Under the pieces are notes generated by a model, which saw nothing but the letters and a program-made list of their open reading frames with translations, did not search any database and had not been told where the DNA came from. This document shows, piece by piece, positions 1-12,620 of a DNA stretch of 64,000 nt. A program made the position numbers and the translations under genes. The first letter of the stretch is position 1; each line of letters starts with the position of its first letter. Origin of the DNA: Hevea brasiliensis (taxonomy: Eukaryota; Streptophyta; Magnoliopsida; Malpighiales; Euphorbiaceae); NCBI RefSeq assembly GCF_030052815.1, contig NC_079502.1, positions 2,418,001 to 2,482,000 on the forward strand, read 5' to 3'.

Positions 1-1043
1 GGGAAATAGATCAAGATCTCATCTTTTTATAAATAGTAACATATACATTTTCTTATTTTAAATACATTTTAAAGTACAAGACCTCAGAGAAGCTATGAAT
101 GGAAGTTAACAAGAAATATGATGCTACAAAATGGAAAAAACCCAAATACAATGCAGTGTCCACTGAATTAGTAAAAATAACGCTTGTGGAACATGCTTAT
201 TTTTCTCATAGGAAATAGATCACTGTTCTGGAAGGAAATAAACTAAAAAAAAGATTTGAGAAGATTCTTAATTGAAGAATGTTGGTTGTTTGAATATATA
301 GTATACTGCACAGTAGTGGATATATCTGAAAATGTGTTCTCCTCAAAGCAAGAAAAAACAAAACTGGAATTACAGGACAGTGGCAAGGTTTATAGCAACT
401 TAGCAAGCATCCATTTCAAACCATTCAGCACATGGCTGTTAATTTTGAACCTCTCATAGCATGAATTGAACAAGGAAATATTCCTAACTCAATCCTAGTA
501 TAGTAAGAATGACAGCAAAAATATGACCAAAACTTTTAGACGGATGAAAAAAAAAAAAGGGGTGTCCCAGAGAGCAAGGCCTCCCACATTGTTTGGAAAT
601 GTACTTGCTCTTCCACTTAATTTGCAATGAGGTTGTTTTTGTAATTTGAACTTGTGATCTCCACGTCAAAATGGACGAGCCTTGCCATTGCATCAAGGCT
701 CATTGTCTATGGAGGAAAAAAGTAAGGAAAAATAACTTAATTCGAGGATTTGGATCATTCTTAGCCAAAGCTTGAACTGTTTATCATTGTAGGGATCTGA
801 ACACAGTTTACATTTCCACGACTCAGTAATATGCAAATGATAAAATGGCAAAAACTCAAATTTACCTTGAAGGCACTCTTTAAACCATTCAAATGAACAC
901 ACCATTGAGAGAATTGGAACAAATAAAGTGCAAATGACAAGATGGATAAATTCCCGCTTGAAGGGGAAAAAACAACTAATCATAAAAAGAAAATTCTACA
1001 CCATAATATATACTGTGGAAGGAAATTGCAACACAAAACATAC
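1..1043 (-). other. Intron 3 (partial) of the NT-C2 domain gene
   Basis: On the minus strand a GT donor (1043-1042) follows the last recognisable exon at 1044. No sequence to the left reads as the expected C-terminal exon, so the gene most likely continues off the window through an intron longer than 1 kb. Short ORFs here have no recognisable family features and look like chance. I see no repeat or RNA gene in this stretch. Confidence 0.55.
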
Positions 1044-4000
1044 CAATCTAGCGAGCACAGGCAAGCAACCGCATTCATGTCCCCCAGATCGAATTGGGCA
1101 CAGCCTTTCACACGCATCCTTAAAAGCCTTTTTCCATAGATCAATAGCAAAATTCCCCTGTTCTTGGTCACCCAATCCATACCTCCTAGCATAGGTCTTC
1201 TTTGAATTTGAGCCCTTCACTGCTGTGGGCTGCATATGAGGAGTCAGAGTCTGGAGTGCATGCAACAGAAGCCAATGTAAGCACATTTCAATTTTTATAC
1301 TAAAATTTTCAGAATTTAGCTGCATAAGCCATGAGAAATATGATCTGACCTGCCACCAAACCGACTCAACAATTCGTGAGAAGATCCAAGCTTCAACTCT
1401 TTCCAATGCTACTATAAATGTTTGAGATTCCTCCCACTCATCAGAACCTTTTGATTTATCAATTTTCTCATCTTCATAAGGAGAGGCCTCACAACTGCCC
1501 TTTTGACCACCATTTTCAATGATAGACGGTGCTGATACAAGTTGCAATTTCTCAACAACCTGACTTACAATTGCTCTCAGCACAATTGAATTTGACAACC
1601 AGAAAGTTAACCTGGTTAAAGGGGCTAGAATTTTCAGTAAGTTATTCCACAAGGTACCCTTGCATGATTGAGTTTTATCACCATTGAAAAAATAAAGCTT
1701 CAGTGTTATATTCATCGGCAAACCTGGTTTTAATTTTATAAACTAGGATCTTTATTTATTCATGAATCATGATAATTAATTTGTCAACTAAAATATGCTA
1801 AAATTAACAAGCTTGGTTTGTAGAGTTGGATAAAACTGGCATTATGACATACCTTGGAACATCATTTCCACAAGCTTTAGAAGCCAAAACTAATCCTGAG
1901 ATGATAGCTCTAGCTGCACTTGCCCTCTTAGCCTGTGAAATTGCCTTGCAAGTATGAAGATAGAACCTTGAAAGGCGCCTGGCTGGAGCATGAACTTTGT
2001 TTGCAGAACTGCCATGCTCAGCAACAACTGAGTAAAGGCCAACCTCAAGAACAGCAGCTTCCATCAGCTCTTCCTTGAGCATTTCAACTTTGGATTCCAA
2101 TTCAACTTTTAATCCAGAAAAGCTGCTTTCTGTTTGTTCTCTTTCACTTAGCGCACAACTCTCATCAACCTTGTGAATGTCTCCAGGAGCATCAATTTCC
2201 CTTGCCTTTTCAATAAGCTGAACCTTGTTTGTAGAGTTTCCATGCCCGACAACAGCTGGGTAAAGGCCAACCTCTTCAGCAGCAGCTTCACTTAACTCTT
2301 TCTCAAGCATTTCAACTTCGGATTTCAATTGGACTTTGTTGTCAGAATGGTGGTTTGTTGTCTTTTGTTTTTCACTTGATATGTAATTTAAATCACCTTT
2401 GTGAAAATTTTCAGGAACACCAATTTTGTTTGCCGTCTTCACGAACTCTATATTGTTGAAGGGTTCATCACTTTCAGCTATATGAAACTGTTGTTGAACG
2501 GACTTCAGACGCTTTAATTTATCTCTACGTGTATTGCCCTGCACTGCATTTGACATCCTGTTGGATGCAAGGGTATTACTCCTTAAATTGACTTGTCTTT
2601 TCATAGGTTCTTGAGGTAACCTACCAACAGATTGTTCCTCCTCTAAACTATGATTCTTTAACACCATCAGATCCTCTTCCTGTCTACTATCTTCCTTCTC
2701 CTTTTTGAGTTTATCTTCCATAAGACCAACTTGTAAATTACTAGTTTTAGCTACCTCTAGTCCAATTTTTTCACCATTTGAACCTTTTTTGCCAGCCTCT
2801 TGATTGGTTTGAGACACTTGAAGATCTACGTGGTTTGAGTTTTTACCCACCTGAAAATAATTATCAGACAACATAATTTTGGCCCCAAGATCATTTATGC
2901 AATTATGCAAATTAGATGATAAGCCTGTTGATGATGGAGTGGATGAAGCTCCATTCAGATGTTTGAAAGCTTCAGCTATGGTATTCAAATCTGGGTTTGA
3001 ATTTGCAACACCAGAGGGTAGAGTGGTTTCCCCATTAACCTTCCTTGTATCATTGGTTGCTGATCCAGTCAAATTCTGCAGTTCAAGGGAAACACACTGT
3101 TACTGCCTATAAAGAAACACCAATATTCCATGCAGACAGATAATGCTGTCTGCTGTCTGATACAACCCCTAAAGATAACAACATACTTCACAAGTCTGGC
3201 AAAGGTTAAAAAAACATTTGTACTGAATCAACATCAAATCAATCTGTAACACCAAAAGCTGCACGAATGAATATGAAAACATCAACGCATTGATTCCAAG
3301 GAGTTCAAGCAATGGAATTTGAATTCGTAGGCATAGTTGGAATACTTCTATTTGTTGCTTATCATTTCACATACTTCAAAGTTGATTTAAAGTCATAAAG
3401 CTCAATTCCATAAACTGGAGTTCTAATCCAATCCAATTTTATGTTACAAAACGCAAGATCTTAAATTTTCTGGTCACATCTGCACAATGTTCAACATTAA
3501 AAAGCAATTTGTTGAAGAGGGGATCAAAGTAAGGAATAATTATAATTGAAAATTGTACCTTTTCATCTTGAGCTGGTGAACCTTTACCAGACTCAAAAGC
3601 AAAAGAGGAAATAGTCCTTGATGAATGTGAGGAAATATTATCATCAACATCATCATCAGTGAATGAGGCAATCTCACTTTCCTCATCATTCCCTTCATTT
3701 GTCACTTCTGAAACAGATTCACTTCCATCCTTGTCCAGTGACACTTCTTTAGACGAGCTAGAGTTATCTCTATCAAATGGTTGGATATTAACATAAAGAA
3801 CTGGCTGCGCTGTACTCTTAGAACTCTTCTTGAAGTTGATAGGAGTGCTTATGGTTATGGTATCTTTGATGATTCCATAATCTGCAAGGTTTATAACTGC
3901 TGATCCCAATAGTTGACCTTTCATTGCCCTGCCTTTTCGAACTTCATACAAGCTCAACTCCAAGTAGTTCTTCTGGAAACTGTCGCGAGCAGTGCCTTTT

Positions 4001-4245
4001 CTGGATGTTTCCCTGAATAATGTAACTGGAAGCCTGAAAGTCTCGCTAAATTCAACTTTTCCATCTCCAATATTGGAAGTGGAAGACCCAGAACTCTGAT
4101 CACCATTATCCCATTGAAGCAATACAGATTCTACAGATTTCAGAGACTGAGATGGGGTCCAAGGCTTGATTTCTTGTATGTGAATGAGGTAATCAACCAA
4201 CACTGTAGTGCCTTTTCGGTTCTTTGATCTTAGACCAAGAACCAT
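1044..4245 (-). CDS. NT-C2 domain protein (EEIG1/EHBP1 N-terminal type), 3' end missing
   Basis: Three exons are supported: 4245-3559 (229 codons, donor AAG|GTAC), 3075-1853 (acceptor CTGCAG, donor AAG|GTATG) and 1611-1044 (acceptor CCAG, donor TTG|GTATG). Lengths of 687, 1223 and 568 nt keep frame and give 826 codons. The start is the ATG at 4245 (protein begins MVLGLRSKNRKG); the open frame upstream has no other ATG. Residues 1 to about 150 form a C2-like domain with strings such as EIKPWTPSQSL and LSLYEVRKGRAMKG, followed by an acidic Ser/Asp-rich linker. Exon 2 is hydrophilic and ends in a conserved helical block (SRFYLHTCKAISQAKRASAA) running into exon 3 (LTFWLSNSIVLRAIVSQ). Family knowledge: plant NT-C2 proteins are membrane- or cytoskeleton-associated adaptors, and this architecture resembles the Arabidopsis proteins once labelled gar2-related. 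The biochemical role is not established. The last exon(s) are outside the window. Confidence 0.85.
2013..2468 (-). repeat. Tandem 228-bp (76-codon) duplication inside exon 2
   Basis: The segments reading VEMLEKELSEAAAEEVGLY and VEMLKEELMEAAVLEVGLY lie 228 bp apart in the same frame. Matching lead-in (P-x4-HK-D) and tail (HG-S-NKV) sequences show that a whole 76-residue coiled-coil-like unit is present twice in tandem. The downstream copy joins directly to the conserved APARRLSRFYLHTCK block and is probably the original. Edges are approximate. Confidence 0.7.
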
Positions 4246-5400
4246 TTTTGTGAGAATCCTGGTTTCGCTTTTGTTGGGTCTGATCAATCAATTAGAATGG
4301 TGCTAAACTGATTGAAAGTTTAAAAACTAGAAGTCAATACAGAAAACACTGCATAAATTGTGACGAAAGACACAAATTTAATTTGAAATAAGGATGTAAA
4401 TAGGGAGAGAGAAGGTGGGCAGGCCTTCAGATACAAATTATAATAGCAATATTTCTGAGTATGACTTAGCCCATTCATGCTTTGCATTAGCTTAAATAAA
4501 AAAAAAAAATTAAGTAAATCAAACCTTAGACCATAAATATTTTATATCATTGAAGAGGACCTCCACAAATGAAACCACTGAACAACCATAACTATTTTGT
4601 GACTGTATAGAGAGAGAGAGAGAGAGTCAAAAGGTAATGAAAGGCAGACTACTTGAACTGATTTGATTACAATTTTTCAAAGAAGAAATGCAATTTTGAA
4701 GTAGAGGGATAGGGAAAGAAAAACAACCATCATTTAAACAAACTAAAGATCAAAACAAAATACTATCGCACACAGAATAATAAGCATCACAAGCAGAGAA
4801 TCCAAGAAAAGTGCAGAAGGAGGCAAACCACACACGTCACCGAAGCATTAAAATAATAATTATGTTCTAAAAGAAATCAGATTCAGCTAAAATCAACACC
4901 CAAAAACAAAACAAAACAACTGAAGTGAAACCAAACCCACACCCCACAACCAAACCCCACCCCCCCCCCCCCCCCCACAACCCACCAAAAAAAAAAGACC
5001 CAATATGAAAGCTCCCTCAATCAAAGCAATGCAGCAAGTAAAATCCTCATCCAGGAAAGTTAAAAAGACCCAAAAACTCCACTTTATCCAATCAAATACA
5101 AAATTACTCAAGTGGGTTACCTGAAGAAAGACTGTAGAGTGCAGGAAAGGAATCAAGATTCAAGAACAGAAGAAAATGTCAGAAAGGAGAGAATGAGAAG
5201 CTAAAGCTAAGAATAATAACATAAAAAATGTACTTTTTAACTAGTTGTGCAGTGTTATAAAAGAGAATACGCAGGAGCTGTTAACAGAGACTGAGTTGAG
5301 GTTTCGTTTTCATCTTGTTTTGGACACCAGTTAGTGAGTCGAGAGGGAAAGTTGCGGATGGATTGCAACACTAGGGAGCAGGAAAGGACGCATATCTAAT
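4246..5400 (-). promoter_or_regulatory. 5' UTR, leader intron and promoter region of the NT-C2 gene
   Basis: A donor CAG|GTAACC at 5121/5120 and an acceptor GATCAG at 4280 define a likely 841-nt leader intron, leaving 34 nt of UTR before the ATG. The upstream exon would start somewhere in 5121-5400. The intron holds a CT/GA microsatellite near 4610-4626 and a 17-bp C run. The splice sites are read from sequence; the transcription start is not known. Confidence 0.5.
4960..4976. repeat. Poly(C) run (17 bp) within a C-rich tract
   Basis: An uninterrupted run of 17 C lies in a C/A-rich segment (about 4930-4985) of the predicted leader intron. On the transcribed strand it reads as G and could form a quadruplex. 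Confidence 0.9.
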
Positions 5401-8400
5401 CAAGTTCTTTTTATCATTTGAAGATTCTTTTTCACATTTTTACTCTTTCTTTTATAGAAAGAAAAAAAGGAAAAAAAAAAAAAACACTTTTGGGCTTGTT
5501 GCATTTTTATTATTTTAATATTTTTATTAAAATTTATGAATTTAATTTTAAATATTTTTAAATATTATTTAATTAATATAATTAAAAAAATATTTTTTCT
5601 CATTGCAGCTCTTATAATAATGTTAAAAATATATTCTTAAGTCCTTTAATATATTATTTAGATTACTTTTCATAATAAAATAATCGAGATTAATTAGTTA
5701 TTAAGAATTTTAATGTGATTAAATGTGATAAATTTTTCGATATTTTTATTTAAGTTAATTAAAAATGAAATAATCTAAATTAAGGTTTATTTTAAATTAT
5801 TTTTCAAATTATTATATAAAAAAAACTTTTTTTATATCTGAATTAATTTATAAATTATATATTATTTAAGGTTAGAATGTTATTTTTCTTTGAAACAAAT
5901 AATTTTATTTATTTAAGTTTCGAAAAAATGAATTTATTTTTTTAATTTTTATCAAAATTTAATTGATAATATCAAATTCAAATGGATCACCTTCCAAATC
6001 GGATTATACAAAACATCAAATTCACTATTAATTTTGATTTTCAAATTTGTAAATAATTATTGTATATTTAAAAGAATTATGAACTCCAATTAGATTATTA
6101 AGTCAAGTATAAAAAATTATCACCTTTAATAACAAAATAAATTGAGTTAAAAGTTGGATTCATCGAATATGAATTTTTTGTTTTTTTTTTATTTTAATTC
6201 AAAAAATTATTCCTAATTCAATGTTTAGTGTATAAAGATATAATATGAGGATATTATAAATTAAACTTTATATGATAATAATTTTAATAACTAATAAATT
6301 AAATATTTATATTCAAATTATTATATTCATTATACATACTATAATTAGTTTTGTATAAATATTTAATTTATACATATTACAATTAATTATGTGTAAATAT
6401 TTAATTTAATAATTATTAAATTTATTATCATTCAAAACAATTTTATATTAAATTCACTTAAAAATATATTGAATTACATGTAATGTTTTAACGAAATATA
6501 AAGTCTTAGCATAAATTCTATGATGTTTTGAAGCTAAGGCATAGAAAAAATAAATCAAACTCAATTTTACCTCAAAAACTAGATTAAGGAGTGGAGGAAT
6601 AACACACTCTCCTTATATCCAGATATGAATATATGAAACTTAAAGTTTATAGAGAAACACATCTATGAGTGGTCCAATGTTTAAATATGATAGACTCTAT
6701 AATATATAAATAAAATGAACAGGGTCTAATTCTACTAAAAAATTAGCTTATAATAAGAATTATCTAACTCTTATATATAGCACAAACACCTTATTGATAT
6801 ATAAAACAACATGAAGAATAATTGAGTGTTGATAAAAGCAACCAATATTAGACAGAGGATAATATCTATATTGTATATATTAATGTAAAAATAATTTTTT
6901 TATATAAAATTAATAATTTATATTAAATATATCTCTTTTAAACCTATGTAAATGGTGCATAAATAAAAATTTCCATTCTTAAAAAATGAAAAGTATGAAT
7001 AATTAAATCTCAATATTGAACCTTCTAATCTAATGGCTACTCATGATTTTGCTAATGAAAGAAAGATTTTCACACTCATTATCATCAAAAGGACATTATG
7101 CAAGCAATACACCAATCATCATCTGATATTTAGATAAAGGCAACCTATTTTACATTTTTAAAGGCTTCTATCATTTACATTAAATAGTGAATTTTATAAA
7201 TAATTATTTTTTATTAAAAGAAATAAAATTTAGTTTTTTTTATTATCTATATTTGTTTATATATATATATTATTTATTTATTTTGACATTAAATATGTAA
7301 ATATAATATTTTAGATTCTTTGATGGGATTATAATGGAAAAGCCTTATAGTTTCCATTTCCAAAATGAAGAAATTTAAAATAAAATGAGGATGGATGGAA
7401 TATTTATTATTACTTTTGTATACTAATATTGCATTCATAATAAAAAGGTACATCTACTTATGCGAGGGTAAATTCATCGATCATTAAATTAAATATTTAT
7501 ATAATATATATATTTTTTAATTAATTATATATATATTTTGATATAAATATTTAATATAACAATTATTAAATTCATTTTTACATGAGTTTGATTTTATATT
7601 ATATGTAATTTTTAAAAAATTGTTTATTTTTTAATTAAGATTTGAATAAAAAACTTCATGAAAGTTGAAAAAAATAATATTGCATTAATATATTTGCAAA
7701 GCTTTCATTATCCTATTCCTATATTGCCTATATTCACTTCTTTATTCTAACATATTAGCAACTCCAAAAACTTAAAGTCAAAAGATCCCATGTGCTCCTT
7801 AGACATTTTGGTTTGCTATAAAATTATTTAATTCTATATAGTTTACCCAATGAAAATTTTTGTTAAAAAAAGTTTATTAATATATTAAGTACCTGATTTT
7901 CTTGAGAAAAATAATTTATATATAAAAAATATTTTTCATAAATTTTTTTTAAAATTTTTTTATTATTTATTTGCATGTTAAATTAATAATTGATATTTAT
8001 TTAATTTAAATGTTTTTATTTTTTAATAAAATTATCCAAATTCAAAAAATAAAAAATTATCTTTTTCTTTAAAAAAAGTTAGTTTCCGTCAAAAAATAAC
8101 TTGATTTTCTCTTTGACAATTTTTTATTGGCTTATTTTGTTAATATCTAAACTTTAAATAATACAGAAAATATTTTTTATGAAAATATTTTTTTTAAAAC
8201 TTTATCTAAAAAAAAGCTACAAATCAAATATATAACACCTTCTTATCATAAGAATTTTTTATTGATAAATTTAATATAAATTTTAAAATTAAATATATGA
8301 ACAATTAACTTAATTTAAAGATGTATATCAAGTTGATAAAACATTTAAATTATTGAAATGATGGAAAACATATTTTATTTGATAGTAATTTTTAGTAACT

Positions 8401-8640
8401 ATTTAATTCTATGATTTCTTTTTTATGAATTAAATATGATAATTATGAAAATAAAAATGATTTATCCATTTTTTATATATTATCAGCTAAATAATAAAAT
8501 AAAAATATTAATAAAGATAATAAAAATTCTCAAAAATGGAGGTAATAATATATATATATATATAAGCCTAATAAATAAAGCTATTACCACACCTAAAATG
8601 GCTACGAGCACAATTTATTTACCGCTACATTTTTGCTATT
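5401..8640. other. AT-rich intergenic spacer without a recognisable gene
   Basis: Over 3 kb of extreme AT content separate the divergently transcribed NT-C2 and transporter genes. I found no ORF with family features. Related AT-rich segments at about 6230-6440 and 7470-7590 share strings such as AAATATTTAATTTA and AATTATTAAATTCAT, suggesting degraded MITE-like repeats. Segment 7890-8220 resembles the AAAAATATTTTT-rich MITE family seen at 24.2 kb. None has clear ends. Confidence 0.6.
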
Positions 8641-10011
8641 TATGAGGCAGTGACTTACGGCGATACTTGCTGATTCAGTTTCCCTTGCTGGGTACAGCCT
8701 TGAGCCTTCCTTGATTTCGAAGCCCCTCACTTTCCATATCTGTTCCTTCGCAATTCTGAAACTCACCTCTATGTAAACGAGCTTCACTTCGAATTTCTCA
8801 TAGAAGCCCAGGAGAAGCACACTCTGCGAGGAAGTGAGAGATCCACAGTCAGTTCTCTCCTCTCCTCTCTTATTTGTTCCTTTGCTTTTCTGTTTCAACA
8901 ACGTGTATGCTTTTGGGTTCTTTGATTTAAACAATGTGTATTCTTTTGGGTTCTTTGATTTGGGTAGGCTGCGGAAGTGGAATTAGAGGCTAAACTGAGG
9001 TTGTAAATTTCTTTCATTTTTCAATGTGGTTGTATAAACCTCTATTAATCTTAGCTCAGCTTAGTTGTTGGCGATGTTAAGTGTCATGATTTTATTTAAA
9101 AAAAATTCTTTTAATTTTTGTGGGTAGTGAGGTGTATATTTGTTGTGACAGTCTGAGTTAGGTGAAATTTTGGCATAACATAGAGAGGTTGTTGTGGGGG
9201 GGGGGCGGGGTTGGGGGGGCGGCGCGGTGGGTGTGGGGAGGGTAGGGGAGTAGGTTATGTTAGTGATAGTGATTTGGTCAACACTGAAATAATTGGACAA
9301 AGCAGGCAGGTGGTAAAATTTTGCTAAGTGTAACATTGTAATATGGATAGTTTGGGTGGTTCAAGGTTGGCAAATGTAGATCAAATTAAGGTGAAATTGA
9401 GTTGTCTGGGAAGTTGAAAGCTAGGATTCGTTGTTATTTTGTTTTTTGATGTGGACAATTGAACAATATGACTATGATGAAAGTTGATTGCAGCTACGCT
9501 ATGTGTAGTTAACCAGTTTTTTTGATTCAGCGAAGTTAGCTAATGTGATTGAAGATATTCAATAGTGTGGGGTTGGATTTTACAATAAATTATAATGTGG
9601 GTTGAGACAGGTGGCTTTTGTTGGTAGCTTTTCACTCTTTCTTGATATAATCATCTTTGTTTCATTGCTGGGCATAATTGAGAGATTGCGCATTAATGAT
9701 GAATCACAATTGGAAAGCCTTGAATTTCACTGTTAACTTGCATAACTTTTTTGAAGAGTTGGCAACGGGCTGCGAAGGAAAGTTTAAGTTCCAGCTTGTT
9801 GGGGAATTTAATATGTTTGTCTTTGCTTTCTGTTGTATATCATGAAAAAAATTTACTTTCTGTTGGAAAGGTTACATGCATGTGTGCACATGTGGTTTAG
9901 AATGCTTCCATAAACTCAACTCATGATATATTTTTTACCCGTCATATGTGAGTAAATTATCTCTTTATCCTAACGATATGATTTTTCTCCCTGCTAGAAA
10001 TTCCTTTTCAG
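8641..10011 (+). promoter_or_regulatory. Leader and 5' UTR intron of the transporter gene
   Basis: The sequence TTCCTTTTCAG directly abuts the ATG at 10012, so an intron probably ends exactly at the start codon. A candidate donor is CTGAG|GTTGTAA at 8999/9000; others are possible. Segment 8641-9000 is less AT-rich than its surroundings and probably holds the promoter-proximal exon. A minus-strand ORF at 8602-8934 has no recognisable features. Confidence 0.45.
9196..9249 (+). repeat. G-rich tract with quadruplex potential
   Basis: A run of ten G followed by GGGG, GGGGGGG and further G blocks lies inside the predicted leader intron of the transporter gene, on the sense strand. At least four runs of four or more G fall within about 55 bp. 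Confidence 0.85.
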
Positions 10012-11139
10012 ATGTCTGACGATGTGGAGAATCCTAAAGTTAGCATTGACCAAAAAGGTCCAGGATCCTCACCTCCTGCCAATGAAATTGAGCCAACCTG
10101 GTATAGCAGCTTACTTCATCAAACTTCTGTCTATGGTATAGCTGCTGGATATTGCATTTCAGCATCTCTGCTCTCCATCATCAACAAGTGGGCTGTCATG
10201 AAATTCCCTTATCCTGGAGCTCTAACTGCTCTACAGTATTTCACTAGTGCTGCAGGTGTCTTTGTCTGTGGATGTTTTAAGCTTGTGGAGCATGACCCAC
10301 TTGACCTTTTGACCATGTGGCGTTTCTTACCTGCAGCCATTATGTTCTACCTTTCACTCTTTACCAACAGTGAGCTCTTACTTCATGCCAATGTTGATAC
10401 CTTCATTGTCTTTCGTTCTGTAGTCCCTATATTTGTTGCAATAGGAGAAACACTGTTTCTGCACCAGCCATGGCCATCATTGAAGACATGGCTCTCGCTT
10501 GCCACCATCTTTGGAGGAAGTGTGCTTTATGTTCTAACAGATTACCAGTTCACAGTCACAGCCTATAGTTGGGCTCTAGCTTATTTGGTAAGCATGACTG
10601 TAGATTTCGTATACATTAAGCATGTTGTGATGACCATAGGTTTAAACACATGGGGTCTTGTGTTGTACAACAATCTTGAAGCCCTCCTACTATTTCCTCT
10701 GGAATTGCTTATAATGGGTGAACTGAAGAAGATAAAGCATGAAATCTCTGATGAGTCAGATTGGTACTCTTTTGAGGTGGTTCTGCCTGTTGGGTTGTCT
10801 TGCATGCTTGGTTTATCCATTTCATTCTTTGGGTTTTCTTGCCGGAAGGCAATTTCTGCCACAGGATATACTGTTCTTGGCGTGGTGAACAAGCTGTTGA
10901 CGGTTGTAATCAATCTGGTTATTTGGGATAAGCATTCCTCGTTAATTGGCACAATTGGGCTTCTCATTTGTATGCTAGGTGGAATTTTGTATCAGCAGTC
11001 CACAGGTAAGCCCAAGTCTGCTCCAGAGGTAAAAGCAGAAGATACTGAGGAAGAACAACAGAAGCTACTAGAAATGCAAAGCAAAATAGAAAGCAACAAC
11101 AACGAGAAAGAAGATACTGAATCTCATCAGGGAAAATGA
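10012..11139 (+). CDS. GONST3: GONST3-like nucleotide-sugar transporter
   Basis: The 375-residue protein fits the triose-phosphate translocator/nucleotide-sugar transporter superfamily, with about ten hydrophobic segments and a charged Glu/Lys-rich C-terminal tail of about 45 residues facing the cytosol. Diagnostic strings are SLLSIINKWAVMKFPYPGAL near residue 55, NVDTFIVFRSVVPIFVA near residue 130, YIKHVVMTIGLNTWGLVLYN in the middle, and GVVNK at about 290-294, matching the GxxNK motif linked to GDP-sugar binding. Family knowledge: such antiporters move GDP-sugars into the Golgi lumen for glycan synthesis. The sequence is closer to Arabidopsis GONST3 than to GONST4/GGLT1 or GONST1; the substrate is inferred. 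The reading frame is one intact exon, and a 3' splice site touches the ATG. The overall length matches the family, and no defect is seen. Confidence 0.9.
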   Translation: MSDDVENPKVSIDQKGPGSSPPANEIEPTWYSSLLHQTSVYGIAAGYCISASLLSIINKWAVMKFPYPGALTALQYFTSAAGVFVCGCFKLVEHDPLDLLTMWRFLPAAIMFYLSLFTNSELLLHANVDTFIVFRSVVPIFVAIGETLFLHQPWPSLKTWLSLATIFGGSVLYVLTDYQFTVTAYSWALAYLVSMTVDFVYIKHVVMTIGLNTWGLVLYNNLEALLLFPLELLIMGELKKIKHEISDESDWYSFEVVLPVGLSCMLGLSISFFGFSCRKAISATGYTVLGVVNKLLTVVINLVIWDKHSSLIGTIGLLICMLGGILYQQSTGKPKSAPEVKAEDTEEEQQKLLEMQSKIESNNNEKEDTESHQGK

Positions 11140-12519
11140 GGCTGTTCCAAAGACAATATGATAGTTCCATGTTAAAAGATCAGGATTAGGTTTATTAGTT
11201 GGCAAATTGTTGGAATGGAAAATCAGATATTAAGAGCCTGCCTACAGATAGCTGGATAGCCTGTGCTTGAACAGAACTTCTGTGGTTGGAAATTTAGGTG
11301 GCTTTGGTGATATTTGCTTTTCTTTTGTATCTTATTCTACAGATTTTAGTTTTATTAGACCAAGAAAAACAGTCAGATGTTTTGTTACAATCTATTGATT
11401 TGTTCTTGTTAGAACAATTTTATCCAAATAGTCCAGCAGTAATGTCTTTAAAGTTGACGTTCATGTGGGCCAAAAATGTATTAAATGTAGCAGAGAGCCC
11501 AATTATTTTGATTGTTAGTAGCTTTCTTGTTATGTTGATTGTCAGCATTTTTCCTTGTTTCTCAATAAGCTCTCTGTGTGTGTTGTGGCAAATGGTATGA
11601 ATTTTGATGAAAATAGCTCTCTCCCTTCAGGATCTTAATCTGTTTGATTATTAGAATAAGCAGTTCAGCACTTTTTCAATGTGAATTGAGTCATTATCTG
11701 CATTCCTTAGAGCAATAATAATCTTATCTTGGTGTCTCTTTTTAGTTTATACTCAGAGTCAGTAATTGATGGCATAGATCAATTCAAATAAAAAGTGAAA
11801 AATTTAGATGACAGACATTAAAACCGTACATTTGTCAGTTGCAAGTTGCTGAATGCTGAAGTGCTCTGCATATGATCTTTTTGTCTCCTTTGGGGACTAC
11901 AATGCAGTGAAGTAATCAATCCTTATCAAATATCTGAATGCGATTAAAGACTCAAGTTAGTACTCAAGTCTTCTTCAGAGTTTGAAGCATGATCAACTAA
12001 AAAATTTATGTTGCAATTCTTCCCTGGGAAGAAACTATAATTACAATTCAATATCTGAGTGAGTGTGAGTGATAAACATCTTTCTTGGCAGGAAGAATTT
12101 AGGAGGCAATGATTTGTGCTCAAACTTGTAGAATATTTTTTCAGGCAATACAACAAAACAAGCAAAAGATTGAGCAATAGTGCTAAGGCATTGTGGGCTG
12201 CAAAGAGATCACCAGGCTTTAGCCTTAAGCAATTACAGAAATTTAATGTGGCTGATGTGACCTGTTCTTTGTCCAAAGCCAGAGTTTATAATGTTGCAGG
12301 AACCTGTATTTGTTACCAATAATCGCTTTAGGCAAGCAATTAAAATGCTTTCGTTGCTTTTACAGACCAGCTATGGAGATCCCTGGCCACTTTGGATACA
12401 GAATATCAATCATTACCTTCAAAATTTAATGGCACAAGTTCCCAAAAGGTATGGTGCTTTAATCAGTCTGCTTAACACTGTATCTAGCGGATGCAGTAAC
12501 TGGGTATCAAAATCACGCA
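11140..12519 (+). other. 3' UTR and intergenic region after the transporter gene
   Basis: This moderately AT-rich region contains ORFs of 68-110 codons on both strands (for example 12116-12322 plus and 11944-12276 minus) without recognisable family features. The first few hundred bases are presumably 3' UTR. Segment 12100-12519 is less AT-rich than usual spacer and could be exon or old transposon sequence, but I cannot assign it. Confidence 0.4.
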
Positions 12520-12620
12520 CACATACTGCTTCTAGTTTTAAAGGTAAATATGATTGCTTTCTAATCTTGTAAAACTAGTTCACAAAAACCCAAAAGCCTT
12601 GTGAAACAGATGTGTAAGAA

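Noticed and set aside
693..983. Candidate last exon of the NT-C2 gene
   Set aside because: The frame has no similarity to the expected conserved C-terminus and no matching acceptor, so it is treated as intron.
8602..8934. Minus-strand ORF of 110 codons
   Set aside because: It overlaps the likely promoter-proximal exon of the transporter gene and shows no recognisable domain.
10581..10967. Minus-strand ORF of 128 codons opposite the transporter
   Set aside because: It is the antisense shadow of a clear conserved coding exon.
11944..12570. ORFs on both strands as possible exons of the small unknown gene
   Set aside because: No convincing splice sites or conserved strings link them to the 107-codon ORF, and the spliced frame already stops at 12621.
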